Assembly (NCBI GenBank): GCA_947683625.1
Contig: CANTUR010000037.1
Span: 3,372,501-3,436,500, forward strand
From: Mallotus nudiflorus
Taxonomy: Eukaryota; Streptophyta; Magnoliopsida; Malpighiales; Euphorbiaceae
DNA: 64,000 nt
Direction of reading: 5' to 3'
The notes under the pieces are model-generated. The model saw nothing but the letters and a program-made list of their open reading frames with translations. It did no database searches and had not been told where the DNA came from. A program made the position numbers and the translations under genes. Below, in pieces: positions 1 through 13,370 of this stretch (position 1 is its first letter; the number at the start of each line of letters is the position of its first letter).

Positions 1-96
1 TGATGGTGATCTTTTTGTTATTGTTATATTGCATTAAAGCACAAAAATGTCTTTTGTTTACTTTTGTTCCATCTTTGATGCTGCTTCTTCAAGCAG

Positions 97-183
97 ACAC
101 AAGAGAGAAAATGGCGGTCAATGACAGAGGATGAAGTGCAGAGAATCCTCGCATCCTGTATTGGGTGTGATTTCACAAGCTGA
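97..183 (+). CDS. Possible 3'-terminal exon of an upstream gene (partial)
   Basis: A pyrimidine-rich stretch at 65-94 ends in AG at 95-96, like an intron acceptor. The frame from 97 stays open for 28 codons to TGA at 181-183. The peptide is charged and includes the motif TEDEVQRIL, then a Cys pair. The 50 bases after the stop are AT-rich and 3'-UTR-like, followed by a T/A homopolymer. I do not recognise the family and the rest of the gene would lie outside the window. This is inference from composition and splice-site appearance only. Confidence 0.28.
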   Translation, partial: TQERKWRSMTEDEVQRILASCIGCDFTS

Positions 184-235
184 GATATCATACATCAATT
201 TTAGATCTCACATTCATTTTGTGATCTGTCGGCTG

Positions 236-272
<37 letters not shown>

Positions 273-1309
273 AAATTTCCCCCAAAACAAGTATTGATGA
301 GAGTGAAGTTATTGTAGTTGCTAAACTCGAAACAAAGGCTAGAATGGTGGTTTACTCATTTTGGTTTTTGGTGAGTCGCTGGACTTGTTAAAATGCAACC
401 CAAAAAAAAAAAAAGGTCTGGGTAATTATTGAATTCTGCAAATCAATTGGAGCAAACTTAAAACAAAGGCTAGGATGGATAAGGTTGGCTACGAATGGAG
501 AGAGACTTGGGTTTCTTGCTTGAAGAATTCACTTTTCTTTTTTTGTGAGAAACATGGTGGTTTGGGCGGTGGCACACACGATGGTACAAAAGGGTAATGG
601 AAAGAGTGGAAGATGCTGAAGAAAATTACAATTAAATCCTTTCATATTTTTATTATTTCATTTAAATACATCATTTGGTCATGTCAACTCGAATTTTTTG
701 GCTTCACATGTTTAATAGGTGAAAATGCACTCTTATCCAATCGGGCAATTCATGGGCTAAATAGAATAAATTAAGTCAATTTTAAGAGTGAAATAGGTTT
801 AAAATAGAAGTTGAGTTGTATAATAGGTTGAAACAAAAGTTGAAAGGTGATATTAGGTTAAAGTGGTAAAGTTTAGGGGTGAAAGTGTGCATTCGGCCAT
901 AAGTAATTTATCAGTAGTTAATTTTAGCAATATTATTACTTGACTTTCAACAACATTTTGTTACTTGGTCCATCTTTAACAATGTTTTAGATTTTCTTCC
1001 TTTTATATCTTCTCAGCAACCAAACCAAATTGTATATCATAATCAATTATTTCAAAGCCTACAAGATATAAGGAATTCTACCATGCTTATTCTTAGACAA
1101 GGAAAAGCAATTCTAGAGATGGCCATATGCGCTAGAATTGGAATTTCTTAAGCTGCAGGAGAAGAAAATTTGAATCATATTGCCATACTTTTTTGGAGGA
1201 CATGAATTTGACAAGAAAGTTTAAGTTTGGTTGTGACGCCTATTTCTTTTTTTTGCCATTTAGCTTTTGATTTTAATTCTATGTTACAAATATTTGTATT
1301 TATACGAAT
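184..1309. other. Intergenic, no gene seen
   Basis: AT-rich sequence with a poly-T/poly-A run at about 235-276 and short A runs near 401-415. I found no credible coding region. The open frames that exist are short and low in complexity. Confidence 0.6.
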
Positions 1310-1314
1310 GGTAT

Positions 1315-3250
1315 TGTAGACACCTGGTCTAATTGGCCCATGAATCGGGGGTGAACAGTAGGTGCTCGGTTTGATTGGCCCACATCAAAACCCGATAATG
1401 AGAAAACTCGAAACTCGAATGCAAGTAAAGCTCGAAATCTTCTTGACAATGGATCTAAGAGCCTAAGCCCAGAAAACTTAAGTCCATGCAAACATAACTC
1501 CAAATCCAAACTCTTTGGCCCAAAGAGCCCGAATCTATAAGCCAAAGAGGTGATCGCCCCTTTGGCAGTTGGGTAAAGAGGCGTTTTCATTAGGTCACTT
1601 GCTACTGCAATAAATGAGGTTTATTAAGGACAACAAGTTGGTGGGTCCTCACCTGTTCTTGCTCTGCAATAATAGCAAGAATAGTTGGTTTTTTGGGAAA
1701 AGTTGTGGGCTAAAAAGGGGATGGTAATGATGAAGAGAGTAGGGGTAGGGATTAAATCGGGGAAATATAAAATGAAAAGAGAAGGACATGTAGAAAAGAG
1801 AGGGGTGGACAAAGAAAAAAAATCTTAGAGGTTTAAAGAGAAAGAGCTCTGAAACAAGAAAAGAGACGTTCTGGAAAAAGGAAAGATTTTTAGGAAGAAA
1901 GGAGGGATTAAGTTTGAAGGTCGATCCTTGAGAAGAAGAAGGTAGAAACCTTGCATTTGGGTGTGCAAAAATCAAGTCCATACCTATTTTTGAGGGTCAA
2001 CTATTTTGAAAAAAGTTCTTATTTCATTGTAAGTTTTGTTCACTAGTTATTGCTTGCTGGTCAGGGGATCGCCTCTTAGATTGTCTCTGTGAAGAGCGAT
2101 GAAGGTAACATTTTTTATTTTGCTATTACCAATATCACTATTCATAAGAAAAAAATTTTGTGCTCAATTTTTTTTTTCTTTCAGCCATTTCATTAGAAGA
2201 GTGACACGAACATGTTCATCTATTTTGTTTGCTCTCGTTTGGTGTGTTACTTAAAATTTTACGTGATTTTAGTTCAATGTCATATTATTGCATGTATTTT
2301 TGCTATTTCAAAAATTACTATTCATATAATTAGGTTTTTATGGCGTTGAATTTGTTAATTTTTTAGCCACTTCACCAGAAGAATAACGCGAGTATTTATG
2401 TATATTTTGTTGGTTAAAATTTAATATATTAGTCAAATTTTTACGTGAATTTCGATTGGATTTGCATGGTTTTTACATATTTTATTATTATTTTTACCAC
2501 TATTTCAATTAAGCCCATTTTTGATGCACGGAGGCATTCGCCTCTTTGCTCTAAGGCGACACCCCATGGCTAGAGGTGACGTCTCTATTTTTATTTTATT
2601 TTATTTATTTCATTTTATTTTTTTATGTATTTTCATATTCTTATATTTTCAGTCTTTTTTATATAATTATTTTATTATCTTGCTTAATTAAATATTTGTG
2701 TGCTTATTATTTTTTTACTTCTGTTTATTTTAGTTTATTTTCTGTTTATTCTATTCTGTTTTGTATGATAAAAAATATTGTAATTCCTAATCCCTTTCCT
2801 CGTTTGATTCGAATGCATGGTTGTAAATTATTACTTGTTTTATTTTTATTGAATGTTGGGACTTAAAAACATGAAATTGGATTAATGTGCAAACTTGGAC
2901 TTAACTAAAAAATTTGACAATTATTCGAAGACAATTACAAATGTGTGGTAATAAAGAAATAATTGAATAATTAAAGGTAATAATACATAAAACACAAACG
3001 GAGGCCAACTACAAGGTTAGGTGGGCATTCTAAAAGTCTATACCTAGTTTCTAAACCCGATCTCTGATGACGGTTTTGGGGAACCTCTGTGGGATTCAGT
3101 TGCTGTATAGTGTGTTCTGCCTTTTATTCGGGTGGCGACTCCATCTCCGAATGAACCCAAGACTTATATTGTATTTTCAAGTGGGCCTCGAGTTTACACA
3201 GTGCTGTGGTCTCCAAATATTTGAGTGTATGCTAAATCTCATCACCTATA
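1315..3250 (+). mobile_element. Solo LTR of the TAT-type family
   Basis: The segment begins TGTAGACACCTGG and ends CCTATA (an expected CCTACA with one change). It is collinear with the LTRs at 3631-5488 and 25642-27554, including the late block with GGTGGCGACTCCATCTCCGAA. The 5-base target-site duplication GGTAT is intact at 1310-1314 and 3251-3255. No internal domain follows, so this is a solo LTR left by LTR-LTR recombination. It is more diverged than the paired LTRs. Confidence 0.85.
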
Positions 3251-3404
3251 GGTATATGTATTGATACCTAAAAAATGTATCAATAACTGTAAATAAATAA
3301 ATAATAATTTAACAATTCTAATTCTATTTGTATACATACAATTAACAAGTGCCTGTTAACACACATAACACATATATATATATGAAAAAAAAGGCAAATC
3401 TAAT

Positions 3405-3628
3405 ATCACATTTGATAGTTTTAGTGCCCAAAAGATAGATTATTCAAGATTCTAATAATTAAGAAAATCATTTTATTGCATTTGATTTTGTTCTTAGCAT
3501 ATTAAACATAAGGATAATTTAGGAGGTAGATGGATTATACTAGTACAATGATAATCAACTTTAGTTGACTACAAAAATAACTTTAAAAAAATAAGGTAAA
3601 AAAGACAATAATAATAATAGCATATATA
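3405..3628 (-). other. Displaced 3' flank of F3H-1 with its ancestral poly(A) signal
   Basis: This stretch matches the 3' flank of F3H-2 at about 34535-34740 in order and spacing. Shared blocks include GATTATTCAAGATTCTAAT, TTTATTGCATTT and CTTAGCATAT. It lies directly left of the TAT element, while F3H-1 lies directly right of it. It is therefore the original downstream flank of F3H-1, pushed away by the insertion. A minus-strand AATAAA lies at 3472-3477 and matches the one at 34597-34602 downstream of F3H-2. Confidence 0.8.
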
Positions 3629-3630
3629 TA

Positions 3631-5488
3631 TGTAGACACTTGATTCGGTCGGCCCATGTTAGGAGATGAATTAGGGATGCTCAGTTTAATCGACTCGTTA
3701 TTAAGCCCAATAATGAAAATATGAAACTTGGACATAAGAGCAAAACCTGAATCTTCAATTGGCAATGGACTTGAAAGCCTTAAAAACTCAAGACTTAGCC
3801 CAATTGTCTAAAAATAACTTAGGCCTGCTTGGCCCAACACATGCCCGACTATAGAGGCATCGCCTCAGCGCAATGAGGTGATCGCCTCTTTGGTAGCTGC
3901 TATAGAGGCGATCGCCTTTGTCTGTAGCAAACCACTTGTAGCTGTAGCCATGGTGGCCAAGTGGTGTGGACCCCACACCAGCAGATCTGATTTTGTATGA
4001 GGAATAGATTTTGGGGGGGGGGAAGAAAAAGGCTATAGGGGTTCATGATGAGCTAGAAAGCCTAAGGGCATAAGCAAAGTAAAGGTATAAAAAGGAAATA
4101 AAGAAAAAAAAGGGAAAAGGGGGGAACCATTATTTTTTGCTGGAAAGGGAGAGAGTTCAAAGAAAAAAAGAAAAGGGGGCTTTAAGCTCTGAAAAAAAAA
4201 AGAAAGAGAAACGTTCTTGAGAAGGGGGAGAATCCAAGCCAAAGCAAGTTCACATTCCCTAGGAGAGAAAGGAGAAAAGCTTGTGTCAAAGTGAAACTTA
4301 TACCCAAGTGGAGATCACACTCAAAAGCACATCTCTGAGAGTCCATCATTTTGCTAAAATTTTGCATCCAAATACATTTTTTTTATGACTTCATCATTTT
4401 TTTGTTTAGTTTACATGTGACTAAGTTGTTAGTATACTTTAGGTATATTTTAGGTTTATTTCGCTTGTTACGCTATCTCATTGATATGATCCTTTAAACT
4501 ATTGCATGTAGTTGTAATTTGACACCTGTTGGATGCATGTGTGCATGTATTGTTTGCTTAGGGTAGAAGTTTGATTGTCTTGAGAGTCGAGCTAGCCTGT
4601 TGATCAGGTGACGCCTCTATGTCAATAAGGCGATTGCCACATTAACAGGTTTTCAAGCAATATGATCCCTTTTTTAAAAACTTGCATGATCTTAACTTTG
4701 CATGTTTTTTTATTACTTGTAGTTAATACGTTGCATGCTGATAGTTTGACCATTCAAGCCTTTTTAGTTCTTATTATAATTTCTTTCGAGAACATTATTT
4801 GTAAAATATTGTTACTAATATGCTGTATTTTAAGGGAAACTAACCGTATGATTATTGCAGGAATTACTTGATGACCTACGTCATTGAGTAGTCAATTTAA
4901 ATAGCTAACCCCTTAGAGTATCTTGCTTGTGTAAATAGTTTATTATTTATTTATTTTCGATATATGTATAGTTTATTTTTCATATATTTCTTTTGATTTT
5001 ATTCAAAGGCGTTGTAATCCTTAATCCCTTCCCCCCCTTAGGTTTGAATAAATGGTTGTAAATATTGATTATCTAATTTATTTGTTGTAAATAACGGGAC
5101 TACGTACATGAAAAAAGATTAATGTGCAAACTTGAGCTTAATTGTAAAACCTGGGGAATAGATGAAGGCAAGTGCAATTTTGAATGTAAATAAGAAAATA
5201 ATTAAATAATTAAAGGTAATAAAACACAAAATACAAATGAAGGCCAACTGTAAGGTTGGATAAACATTCAAACGCTCATACCCAGTTTCTGAATATGATA
5301 TTTTATGAAGGTTTCTGGGAACCTCTGTGGAATCCAGTTGTTGTACAGTGTATTTTGATTTTTATCCGGGTGGCGATTTCATCTCCGAATATGCCCAAGA
5401 CCTATATCGTATTTTTAAATGGGTCTCGAGTCCACACAGTGTCGTGGTCGCTAAACATTTGGGTGCGAGGTCAGCCCCACCGCCTACA
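3631..5488 (+). repeat. 5' LTR of the TAT element
   Basis: 1858 bases, starting TGTAGACACTTG and ending GCCTACA. It aligns along its whole length with the 3' LTR, with many substitutions and small indels, so the insertion is old. It carries two clusters of the GGCGATCGCC-like motif, near 3855-3920 and 4603-4640. Confidence 0.9.
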
Positions 5489-5489
5489 G

Positions 5490-5507
5490 TGGCGACTCCA
5501 TTGGGGA
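5490..5507 (+). promoter_or_regulatory. Primer binding site of the TAT element
   Basis: TGGCGACTCCATTGGGGA begins one base after the LTR's terminal CA. It is the TGGCGACTC type found in Ogre/TAT elements, which I recall as matching a tRNA-Arg 3' end. The tRNA assignment is from memory. Confidence 0.7.
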
Positions 5508-6420
5508 TAAAGAAATTGATTCTAGTGTTTTGCGTTTTATCATTTTTAATTATTTTTTTATTTCTTCCTGCATTTATGCATTCACTACACATTTTGCACA
5601 CAATGAGCACTTCAGTCCCAAATAAACCCAATAATAGTTAGTACTTTGCTATCTATGTTTCACTTAAACCTGATGGTGGAATATTTGATTATTGTCACTC
5701 ACAACACATACTAATCCACATTATTTGACCTTTGAGTGGGGAGACGTATATGGATGTATATCGTTGTGGGAATTGAAGCCTTTTTACGCAAGACTTAAAC
5801 CCATGTAATGATATAGCAATTATCCTTAAGAATTTTCCCCACATGCATATGTGTTATGCTATATAATGGACCCTTAAAATAAATCTTGAGCCCATCAATA
5901 AGCAATCCAAGGTAAAATGGGCTCTCGTGTCCAACCAAAGCCCATTATAAACAAACTAAGTTAATAAGGGCCTCTTATGCCTATTCATAACCCATTTCAA
6001 ATGGGCCTTGACAAGTGAGTTTATGGTGCTAAGGACCTTGGCTTATAGGAAATGGATTTAGGCTTTATTTAAAGGACCTGTTACTTATTTGAATCATTTT
6101 GAGAGTTATCTTGCATACGTCGATTTTGTTATCCCCCATTGATAATTAAAACCCATGTCAAAAATCCTAGGGCAAGATAATCGCCATTGAATACGCGTGT
6201 GGGGGAAATAATGGCGTAAGTTTGCACGTTTAAGCTTCACATTTTGGTTTTGTGCTTCTTCTTTTTTGTTTATTTCTTAAGTTTCCTTTAAATAAAATGG
6301 AATTGCATATCATGCATACACATCATACATCATTCTAACATATGATTTTGCAGCATTATAGATCCTTCGAGCTCATCAAAGTGGATCCGAATTAGTTCAG
6401 GTCGTTTGGTAAGAAATTCA
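5508..6420 (+). other. Untranslated leader of the TAT element
   Basis: Noncoding stretch between the primer binding site and the first gag-like frame. I see no substantial open frame on either strand and no sign of an Ogre-type ORF1. Confidence 0.5.
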
Positions 6421-8140
6421 AAAATGGAAATGGCAGGTGATTTTGATCCAGAGGCATTTAAGGTAAAGTTGAAAGACGAAGTGATTGCAGAAACCTGGTC
6501 TATGATGAGGGAGATGATGGGGGAAATTACTAAGCTCATTAGGGAGAATCAGCCGGTATAGCCATCTAATGTGCCACCAATCAATTCGGTAGATCTCGAT
6601 GAGGAGATCCTAATTAAGGGAAAGGAAGAAGATGATGTAATGGTGCTGGCCAACCCATCAAACCGGATAAATGTGAACCTAATCGAAGATGTGGGGCAAA
6701 CTAAGTGGGTTAAGAGCATGACCAAGGCTATAAACCAAATGCAGATGATGATTAAGGAGAAGGGCATTGTTGCCCTTTAGATTATGTTGATCTAAATCTA
6801 AAAAAGGAAGATAAACCGCTACCCTATAAATTCAAATTCTTTGATATGAAGAAATACTCTGGCGCCGAGGATACCCATTTGCATATGAAGCAGTATGTGA
6901 CTTATATGAAAGCCACTGATTTGACTAAGAGCCATATCATCAAGCAGTTCCCTATGTCATTAGAGAGAGCACCGATCCGCTGGTACTACACTTTGGAACC
7001 ACATGTTCAATTGGATTGGAAGGAATTATGTGCCGTTTTTATAAAGCAATATGGCCTCAATGTTTAGTTAGAGGTGTCCCTGAGAGATCTGCAGAACACT
7101 AAGTAGAACTTTAATGAGTCCTTTGCTGATTACCTGACTCGCTAGAGGCGAAAGCTGTCTTTGATAAAGCATAGGCCTGCTGAGTCAGATCAATTAGTCC
7201 TGGCAACAGAGGGGTGTGTCCCAGCATTGTCTAAAAAGTTGAGAGATTTAGGGATCAGAAACTTCAAAGAATTGTATAGGTTTGGGATCCAAAAAGAGTC
7301 AGATTTAGCTCAAGAGAAGAAATTCTTCAGAGGAAGGTCTGGGGGTAAGGAAGGAGCTAGTTCAAGCAGTAATGTTCAGATCAATGCTATCTGACCACCA
7401 AGCAACAACATATAGGTTAATGCAGTTAGACAGCCTCGGAGATTTTCGAATTTGGGATGCCCTTTATCTAAGGTCCTCGACAAGCTTATTGAGAAAAACC
7501 TGTTATAGCCTTTACCTTCACAACAACCCTTACCCAGTGCCAACCCAAAGCTTTTCTACAAGTTTCACCAGACCACCGAACATGACACTGATAGTTATGC
7601 TCGATTAAAGCATGAAATCCAAGACCTGATTGACTCAGGTAAGATTACTGACCTAGAAATCAGAAAGCCAAATACACAAACCAACCCCTTATTTAACTAT
7701 TGAAATATGCCACCACCAAATTGCCCATTTTGATGATCAACACTGTTCTAACGAAGGAGCAAGTCCTAAACTCCTTCGTGGATGTCGCTCGCAACTCCCT
7801 AAAAATTGAACTTGAGAACCCAAAACTAAGCAAATAACCTATGGAATTGCATGTGCACGTCTTGGACATATGAAGTTCAGATGATGAAAGTGAGGGACAA
7901 GTTGACTTGTGGGACAATGAAAGAAGTAGATCAGGCTAGTCTGTGGGGAAGGTTGAAGAAAAGAAGGAAGAATCCGAGATTGCCAAGTCCGAGCCTAAAA
8001 AGACAGAAAGTTTAGAAAATGGGAAAAAAGCAAAGCAAAATGAGGAGACTGTTGCCAGTGTCTGGGAGTTACTTATGCATTCTAGGGATCATAGGCAGGC
8101 CTTGGTTCTGGGGCTGGATCAGAAAAAGATTTCCACTAGT
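6421..8140 (+). pseudogene. Gag of the TAT element, decayed
   Basis: Fragments in several frames add up to a gag polyprotein. An acidic N-terminal part runs about 6421-6560 and ends in a TAG. A second acidic fragment runs 6571-6780. The retrotransposon gag core is about 6846-7065 (FDMKKYSGAEDTH, then a PIRWYYTLE block like the family's A..WY..L motif). A basic C-terminal part follows at 7161-7394 and a Lys/Glu-rich tail at 7943-8130. Stops at 7065, 7103 and 7144 and frame changes rule out a functional product. I see no clear zinc knuckle. The nested solo LTR at 8146 separates gag from protease. Confidence 0.72.
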
Positions 8141-8145
8141 TGTAT

Positions 8146-8553
8146 AGTAATAATCCTAGTTTTTAAATTATTTTATTATATAATGAGATATGTAGTGTTA
8201 ATAAAGTTTAAAAGTTAAATTTAATTATTTTACTATTTTATGATTAATTATTATTATTTTATATTTAATTGTATTTTCTACATAAATATATTATTTTGGA
8301 ACTTATTATTTTGGACATTTAAATTTCATTGTGTATATTTATTATTTTTGAATAGTATTATTTTAATAACATTAATTTAGTGTATGGTTATTTTAATGTT
8401 ATTTTTAAGTACTAATATTATTTTATTAACTGACGTGATTTTGAGTATTGTTAATTTTTTTAAAAAATTATTCCACTACTATTATTAATATTATTATTGT
8501 TATTTGTTAATTTACATTATTTTATTTTATTAGTGCATGTGTGTGGGAATGTG

Positions 8554-8588
<35 letters not shown>

Positions 8589-11500
8589 ATACTATAGTTT
8601 ATGCGGGCTATTATTATTATAATTATTGTGTGTTATTATTATCATGGTTATTATTTTTATTATCATTAGTATTATTTTTATTGTTTAATATTATTATGAA
8701 TACTATTTTTATTATTCAATTATTTTATTGATAGTGTTAATTTCAATTGTTAATACTGTAACAGTTATATTGTTAGTGCATGTGTGTGTACCTATATATA
8801 TATATATATACAAAAAATAAAAGAAAATAGAAACCATTTGCTCCCTTCCCTCCCGCATAGTCCCAATCGCCTATTGTCACTATGCGTCTTCAACCTTCGC
8901 GCTGGATAGCCACCCATCCTCCTCCTTCCGCCATCACCTCCTCTTCCCTTCTTCTTCATCGTCTTCCTCTGGAGCCGCCGGAACCAGCAAGAACAGTAGA
9001 AGTAGCAGCGGCGACAACATGCTTCCTCACCATTGGCGATGGTCCCAACAGTGAGAGCTGGTGTTCCTTAGCTAGTTCGACTTCTTGAGCTCTGGAGAAG
9101 ATGATTTTAGGCATGATTTGAGCTCAAACTCATTCGATGGTGAGTTTTACTTAATTTTAGTCTATGTCCATTTTTTGTTTTTATTTTTTTTTAGCTTGAG
9201 TTTGGTTGATTCTTGATAATTTATTTTTGAAATGTTGATCTATGCATCTTAATCTACTCATTGGTATTTTTAGTTTATTTTTTTTGAGTTTATTTGAGTT
9301 TTGGTTAATTATTGAATATTTTAATAATTTAAAAATGAATTTTTGTTAATTAATTATTTTAATTATGGATTTAATAAATTTAGTGTTATTATAGTATGTT
9401 GGTAATTATAATGTTGAGAAAAATATTTTTGAATATATTATATAATTTTAGGAATATATTTTGTATTATGGGAATTTTGGAATTTTGGGTTAAATAAGCA
9501 TTTTGTTAAAAATATTATTTAATTATGTGTTTTAGATAATTTTGGTATAAAACATGTTGGTAAAATTATTTTTGTGATTTTATATAAATTTTTAAGGAAT
9601 TAGTTAGTATTATGCCATTTTTTATTATTTAGGTTAATTATGAGTTTTTGTTGAAATTGTGGTTAAATTATATGTTTTAAATGATTTGAACTAATAATTG
9701 GTATTAAAATGATTTTTAAAAATTATTTGCTATTTACAACTAATTAATATTAATATTTGAAAATATAGGTTAATTATGGATTTTGTTAAAATTATAGTCA
9801 AATGTTATATTTTAAATGATTTTATGATTATATAGAGTATTAAAATGATTTTTATAAGTTATTTGTAATTTTTAACCAATTAAAATTAATTTTTGAACAT
9901 TATATTCAAATATATATTATTTATTATTTTGGTGATAAAAATGGGTTTTAAACTAATTTTATTATATAATTAAACTATTTAAGCAATTAAATGTGAATTT
10001 TATTATGTTATGTTGAATAATCATAAAATTGAATTTTTATTAATATTATATAATATTTGAGATTTTAATAGTTAAATTGTGATAATTTTAGAATATTATG
10101 TAAATAATAAGTGTATTTATTATCTTGAGACTAAATGTGTATTTTATTTATTTTGTGATGTTAAATTGTGATTTTAAATATTATTTGCAATTTAAGTTAA
10201 TTTAATTGTAAAATGGGGATTTTATTCCATTTATGAATTTTATTATCAAATATTATTTAAATTAGACTTTTATGTTTTAGTTGGAAAATAAAGGTTTTTA
10301 AACATTTTATGGGTTTTTGATGATTTTTATTATTTTACGGTTTAATGTTGTGATTTGTGAACCTCAGTTGGGAATTTATGGAGTTTGAGGTCCCAACCCG
10401 AGGTGTTGCGCTTTGTGATTGTAGAAGTGTGTTTTCTGTATAGGATTGACCTTACTTTTGTAGGGAGATATCCGTTTTACAAAGGAAATTTTACCGAAAT
10501 TTTAGTAGATTTCTTGTAAAATGCAACAATCGGTCCAAGTTTAGTTTTGAAATCTTTGATTGAGTCTATCTATAGTAATCCTAGAAGTGTAAAACTTAGA
10601 ACTTTATTATGATAGTATATTATTATTTATTTTCTAGTTACGTCAAGACCAAGGCTTATCGGATCAGGCCTTTTGAATTTGTCTCGTAGAGCGCGAATTA
10701 GTAAGTTATTATACTATATATATATATATGCATTGCATTTAGGGTGCATGACTTAGGATTTTTCACTTTCATTATATATTTTTAAAAGTGATTTAATTTA
10801 TAACATGGTTTGGTATATTTTCAGTTTATTTTTAGTTTATTTCGATATATATGATTGCATATTTTCAATATACATTTAGTATATCTTTGGTATATTTAGG
10901 ATTTATTTTTTATATATGCATGTTATATTATTAGGTATAGTTTTAGTATATTTTTAATATATGTTCAAATTAAATGCATGTTTTATCTTCGTTGTAGACT
11001 TAGCATGTTTAGTATATTTTAGGTATAGTTTTAGTATATTTTAAATGAATACATGTTATATTATCGATTTATACTTAAATTATTTTTAAGTATATCTATG
11101 GTTTATTTTTGGTATATTTCATGTTTGAATTGACTTTATTTGACATATATATACTCAAAATATACTTAGTTTATTTTAGGTATATTTCTAGTATATATAT
11201 GATTTATTTTATCATTATGACTATTATTCTGCATTATTTATTTTTTCATATGTATGTTTTATTTTAAGTGAGCTTGTATGGCTAAAGTGATGTTATTGTT
11301 GATTGAGGTTGCGATTAAATAGGGTTCTATTTGATCCTTCAATAAAATAAACATTTTCTGCATTTATTATATATATAAAAGCAGAGTTTGACATTTATGT
11401 GAAATGCATATATATATATATATATATATGGATGCTTGATTGTTATGGTTTAGATTGCATGTATATATATTATAATAATTCACTCAGTGAAGTCTAACCC

Positions 11501-11894
11501 CCCTCAATTATTTTTTTCAGGAGATCTTAAATTGTCAGATCTTAGTAGTATAACTCTTCACCGTTGTTCTTCTACCCCAGCTAGATTATGTAATATGTAT
11601 ATTTTAAACTTTGATTTGTATTTTAGAAACTGCAGTAGTAGTGTTATTGTATCGGAAGAGTATTATTTTATTTTTGATACTTTGTACCCAGAGTATTGTA
11701 TGAATATTAATTTATTTATGAAAGGATATTAAGTATTTATTTTTGTATATCAATTAAAAAAAAAATTTAATTCAGTCGTACTTTTTATTTATTTATTGAA
11801 TGTTTTTATTTTCTAGGGCTTGCTATGGGTTTTGAATTCAAAAGAATTCCCATTTCCTAGCGCCGATCATGACTCCTAGTTTTGGGTTATGACA
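8146..11894. mobile_element. Nested solo LTR, 3.7 kb, copy A
   Basis: It starts AGTAATAATCCTAG (an expected TGTCATAACCCTAG) and ends GGGTTATGACA. Flanks are TGTAT at 8141-8145 and TGTAC at 11895-11899, a 5-base TSD with one transition. Its reverse complement aligns with the element at 20908-24285 at both ends and at inner blocks, for example the GGATCAGGCC region at 10660 and the TTCACTCAGTGA block at 11481. It holds GT/TA microsatellites at 8525-8595 and long AT-rich tracts, with no protein domain. TG..CA-like ends with a 5-base TSD point to an LTR. The parent element is not identifiable. Confidence 0.75.
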
Positions 11895-11942
11895 TGTACC
11901 CCAGAACAAATGGTCGGATCACAAATGGAAACCCTTTAAGGG

Positions 11943-12640
11943 ATGATAACATTTTCTAATGACGACCTGCCTCTAGAGGGGAGGGACCATTACAGGGCTT
12001 TGTTTATCAAGGCTAGGGTGAAGGGAAAAATGACTTGCTGCGTGATGGTTGACAATGGTTCTGCCATCAATTTGTGTCCATTAAAGATTCTGCCAAAGTT
12101 AGGGTTGACGATGGCCAACTTAAAGCCTTTTGAAGTAGTTATCAAAGCCTATGATGACACCAAGAGGTCTATGGAAGGAACATTCAGGGCGTTGGTCAAA
12201 ATGGGACCTATACAAGTTTGGGTTGACTTGCACGTGATTGATATCCCAATGACATTTGCTATTTTATTGGGAAGGCCATGGTTTCACCCCTTGGGCAGCA
12301 TCCCATCCACTGTTCACCAAAAAATTTAAGTCCCCTCATAAAGGAAGGGTTGTCACCATCTTTACTGAAACCGATGTCGCTATGACTGCATTGAAGTTTA
12401 CCCCCAAAGAGATCTCCATAAGCCCTAGTTTTGAGGTTTATGTAATTTATGAGGATGAGATGTATTAAAAGGTTCTAAAGATGATATGCAACATGAGGTT
12501 TACACCCAGCATGGGGTTAGGAAGAGATCAGAGCAGACCTTCAGAATTTATAGAAAATAAGATGCCTGTTTTGAAGCACGAGCTAGGATTCAAAGGGGCT
12601 AACGATACTGGGGGAGAGATAGATATTTGGGGCTAGTCTG
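11943..12640 (+). pseudogene. Aspartic protease region of the TAT element
   Basis: The frame from 11943 carries a retropepsin core. The active-site block is DNGSAINLCP near 12050-12080, in place of the classic DSG/DTG, with the flap-distal ILLGRPWFH motif near 12262-12285. A frameshift near 12310 moves reading into the frame that runs to 12468. A block resembling the GMGLGR glycine-patch seen after protease in TAT elements follows at about 12508-12530. Stops at 12328, 12466 and 12634 break the polyprotein. Confidence 0.8.
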
Positions 12641-12660
12641 AAGAAAAGGAAGAGGAAACC

Positions 12661-13353
12661 GTGGCTGAAAAGAAAACTCTATGGGAGATCTTTGTAAAGG
12701 AAGGCACTGGGTACCCATATAATGGAACTCTAAAACCTTTCTTGATGGCTAGGGAAGTTATTCCAGGGTTTGAAATCTTTGCCAAATTTGTGAACAGAGC
12801 CAAGGGTGTTGCTGTTGAAGAAGTCCCTACTGAGGAGTTGGTGCTGGCTGAAGAAGATTTTAAAGGGAATAAAGCTACCTCAGAGTTGAAAGGCATTGAT
12901 GATCAAAGTAAAGAACTTGATTTTGAAGCCTACGTCCTCAACTCTATTATAGATGTCTTTTATGATGACTATGATGTTTCTTTTGCTTCTTTATTTGAAA
13001 ATAATGATTTTTTTTCGAAAGTGAATGCAATGAATCCTGAATTTGCTTATTTGTGTGATGTGTTCCCTAATGGTTATTCTATTTATGATGATCATTTCAT
13101 GCATATATTTGACATTAATTCCATGAAAACTGAATCATTTAATTTAGGCACAAATGATAATCCTAAAAATATATTGCTTGCTTTTGGTTTAACTCATGAT
13201 AAGAGAGAAAAAATAAAAGAAATCTTAACAAAGAGACAGAAAGTATTTGCTTGGAGTTATGAAGACATGCTTGGAATCGATAGGGAGATCTTAAAACACA
13301 GGATCCCCATATATCCTCACATAGCACCAATAAAGCAAAGCAAAGGAGGTTAA
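12661..13353 (+). pseudogene. Protease-RT linker of the TAT element
   Basis: A 230-codon open frame, the longest left in this element. The first half is acidic and not recognisable as a domain. The last third (about 13190-13350) reads through LLAFGLTHDKREKI, FAWSYEDMLGID and a PIKQ block, which is the conserved lead-in to reverse transcriptase in plant gypsy elements. A stop at 13351 cuts it off from RT. Confidence 0.7.
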
Positions 13354-13370
13354 GGCTGGAATGGGCTCTC

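Noticed and set aside
131..391. 86-codon open frame on the plus strand
   Set aside because: It runs through a T/A homopolymer and encodes a poly-Phe/Lys tract; it overlaps the better terminal-exon reading in another frame.
8882..9088. Pro/Ser-rich 68-codon frame in solo LTR copy A
   Set aside because: The GC-richer patch is probably LTR promoter or leader sequence; the matching region of copy B does not keep the same protein.
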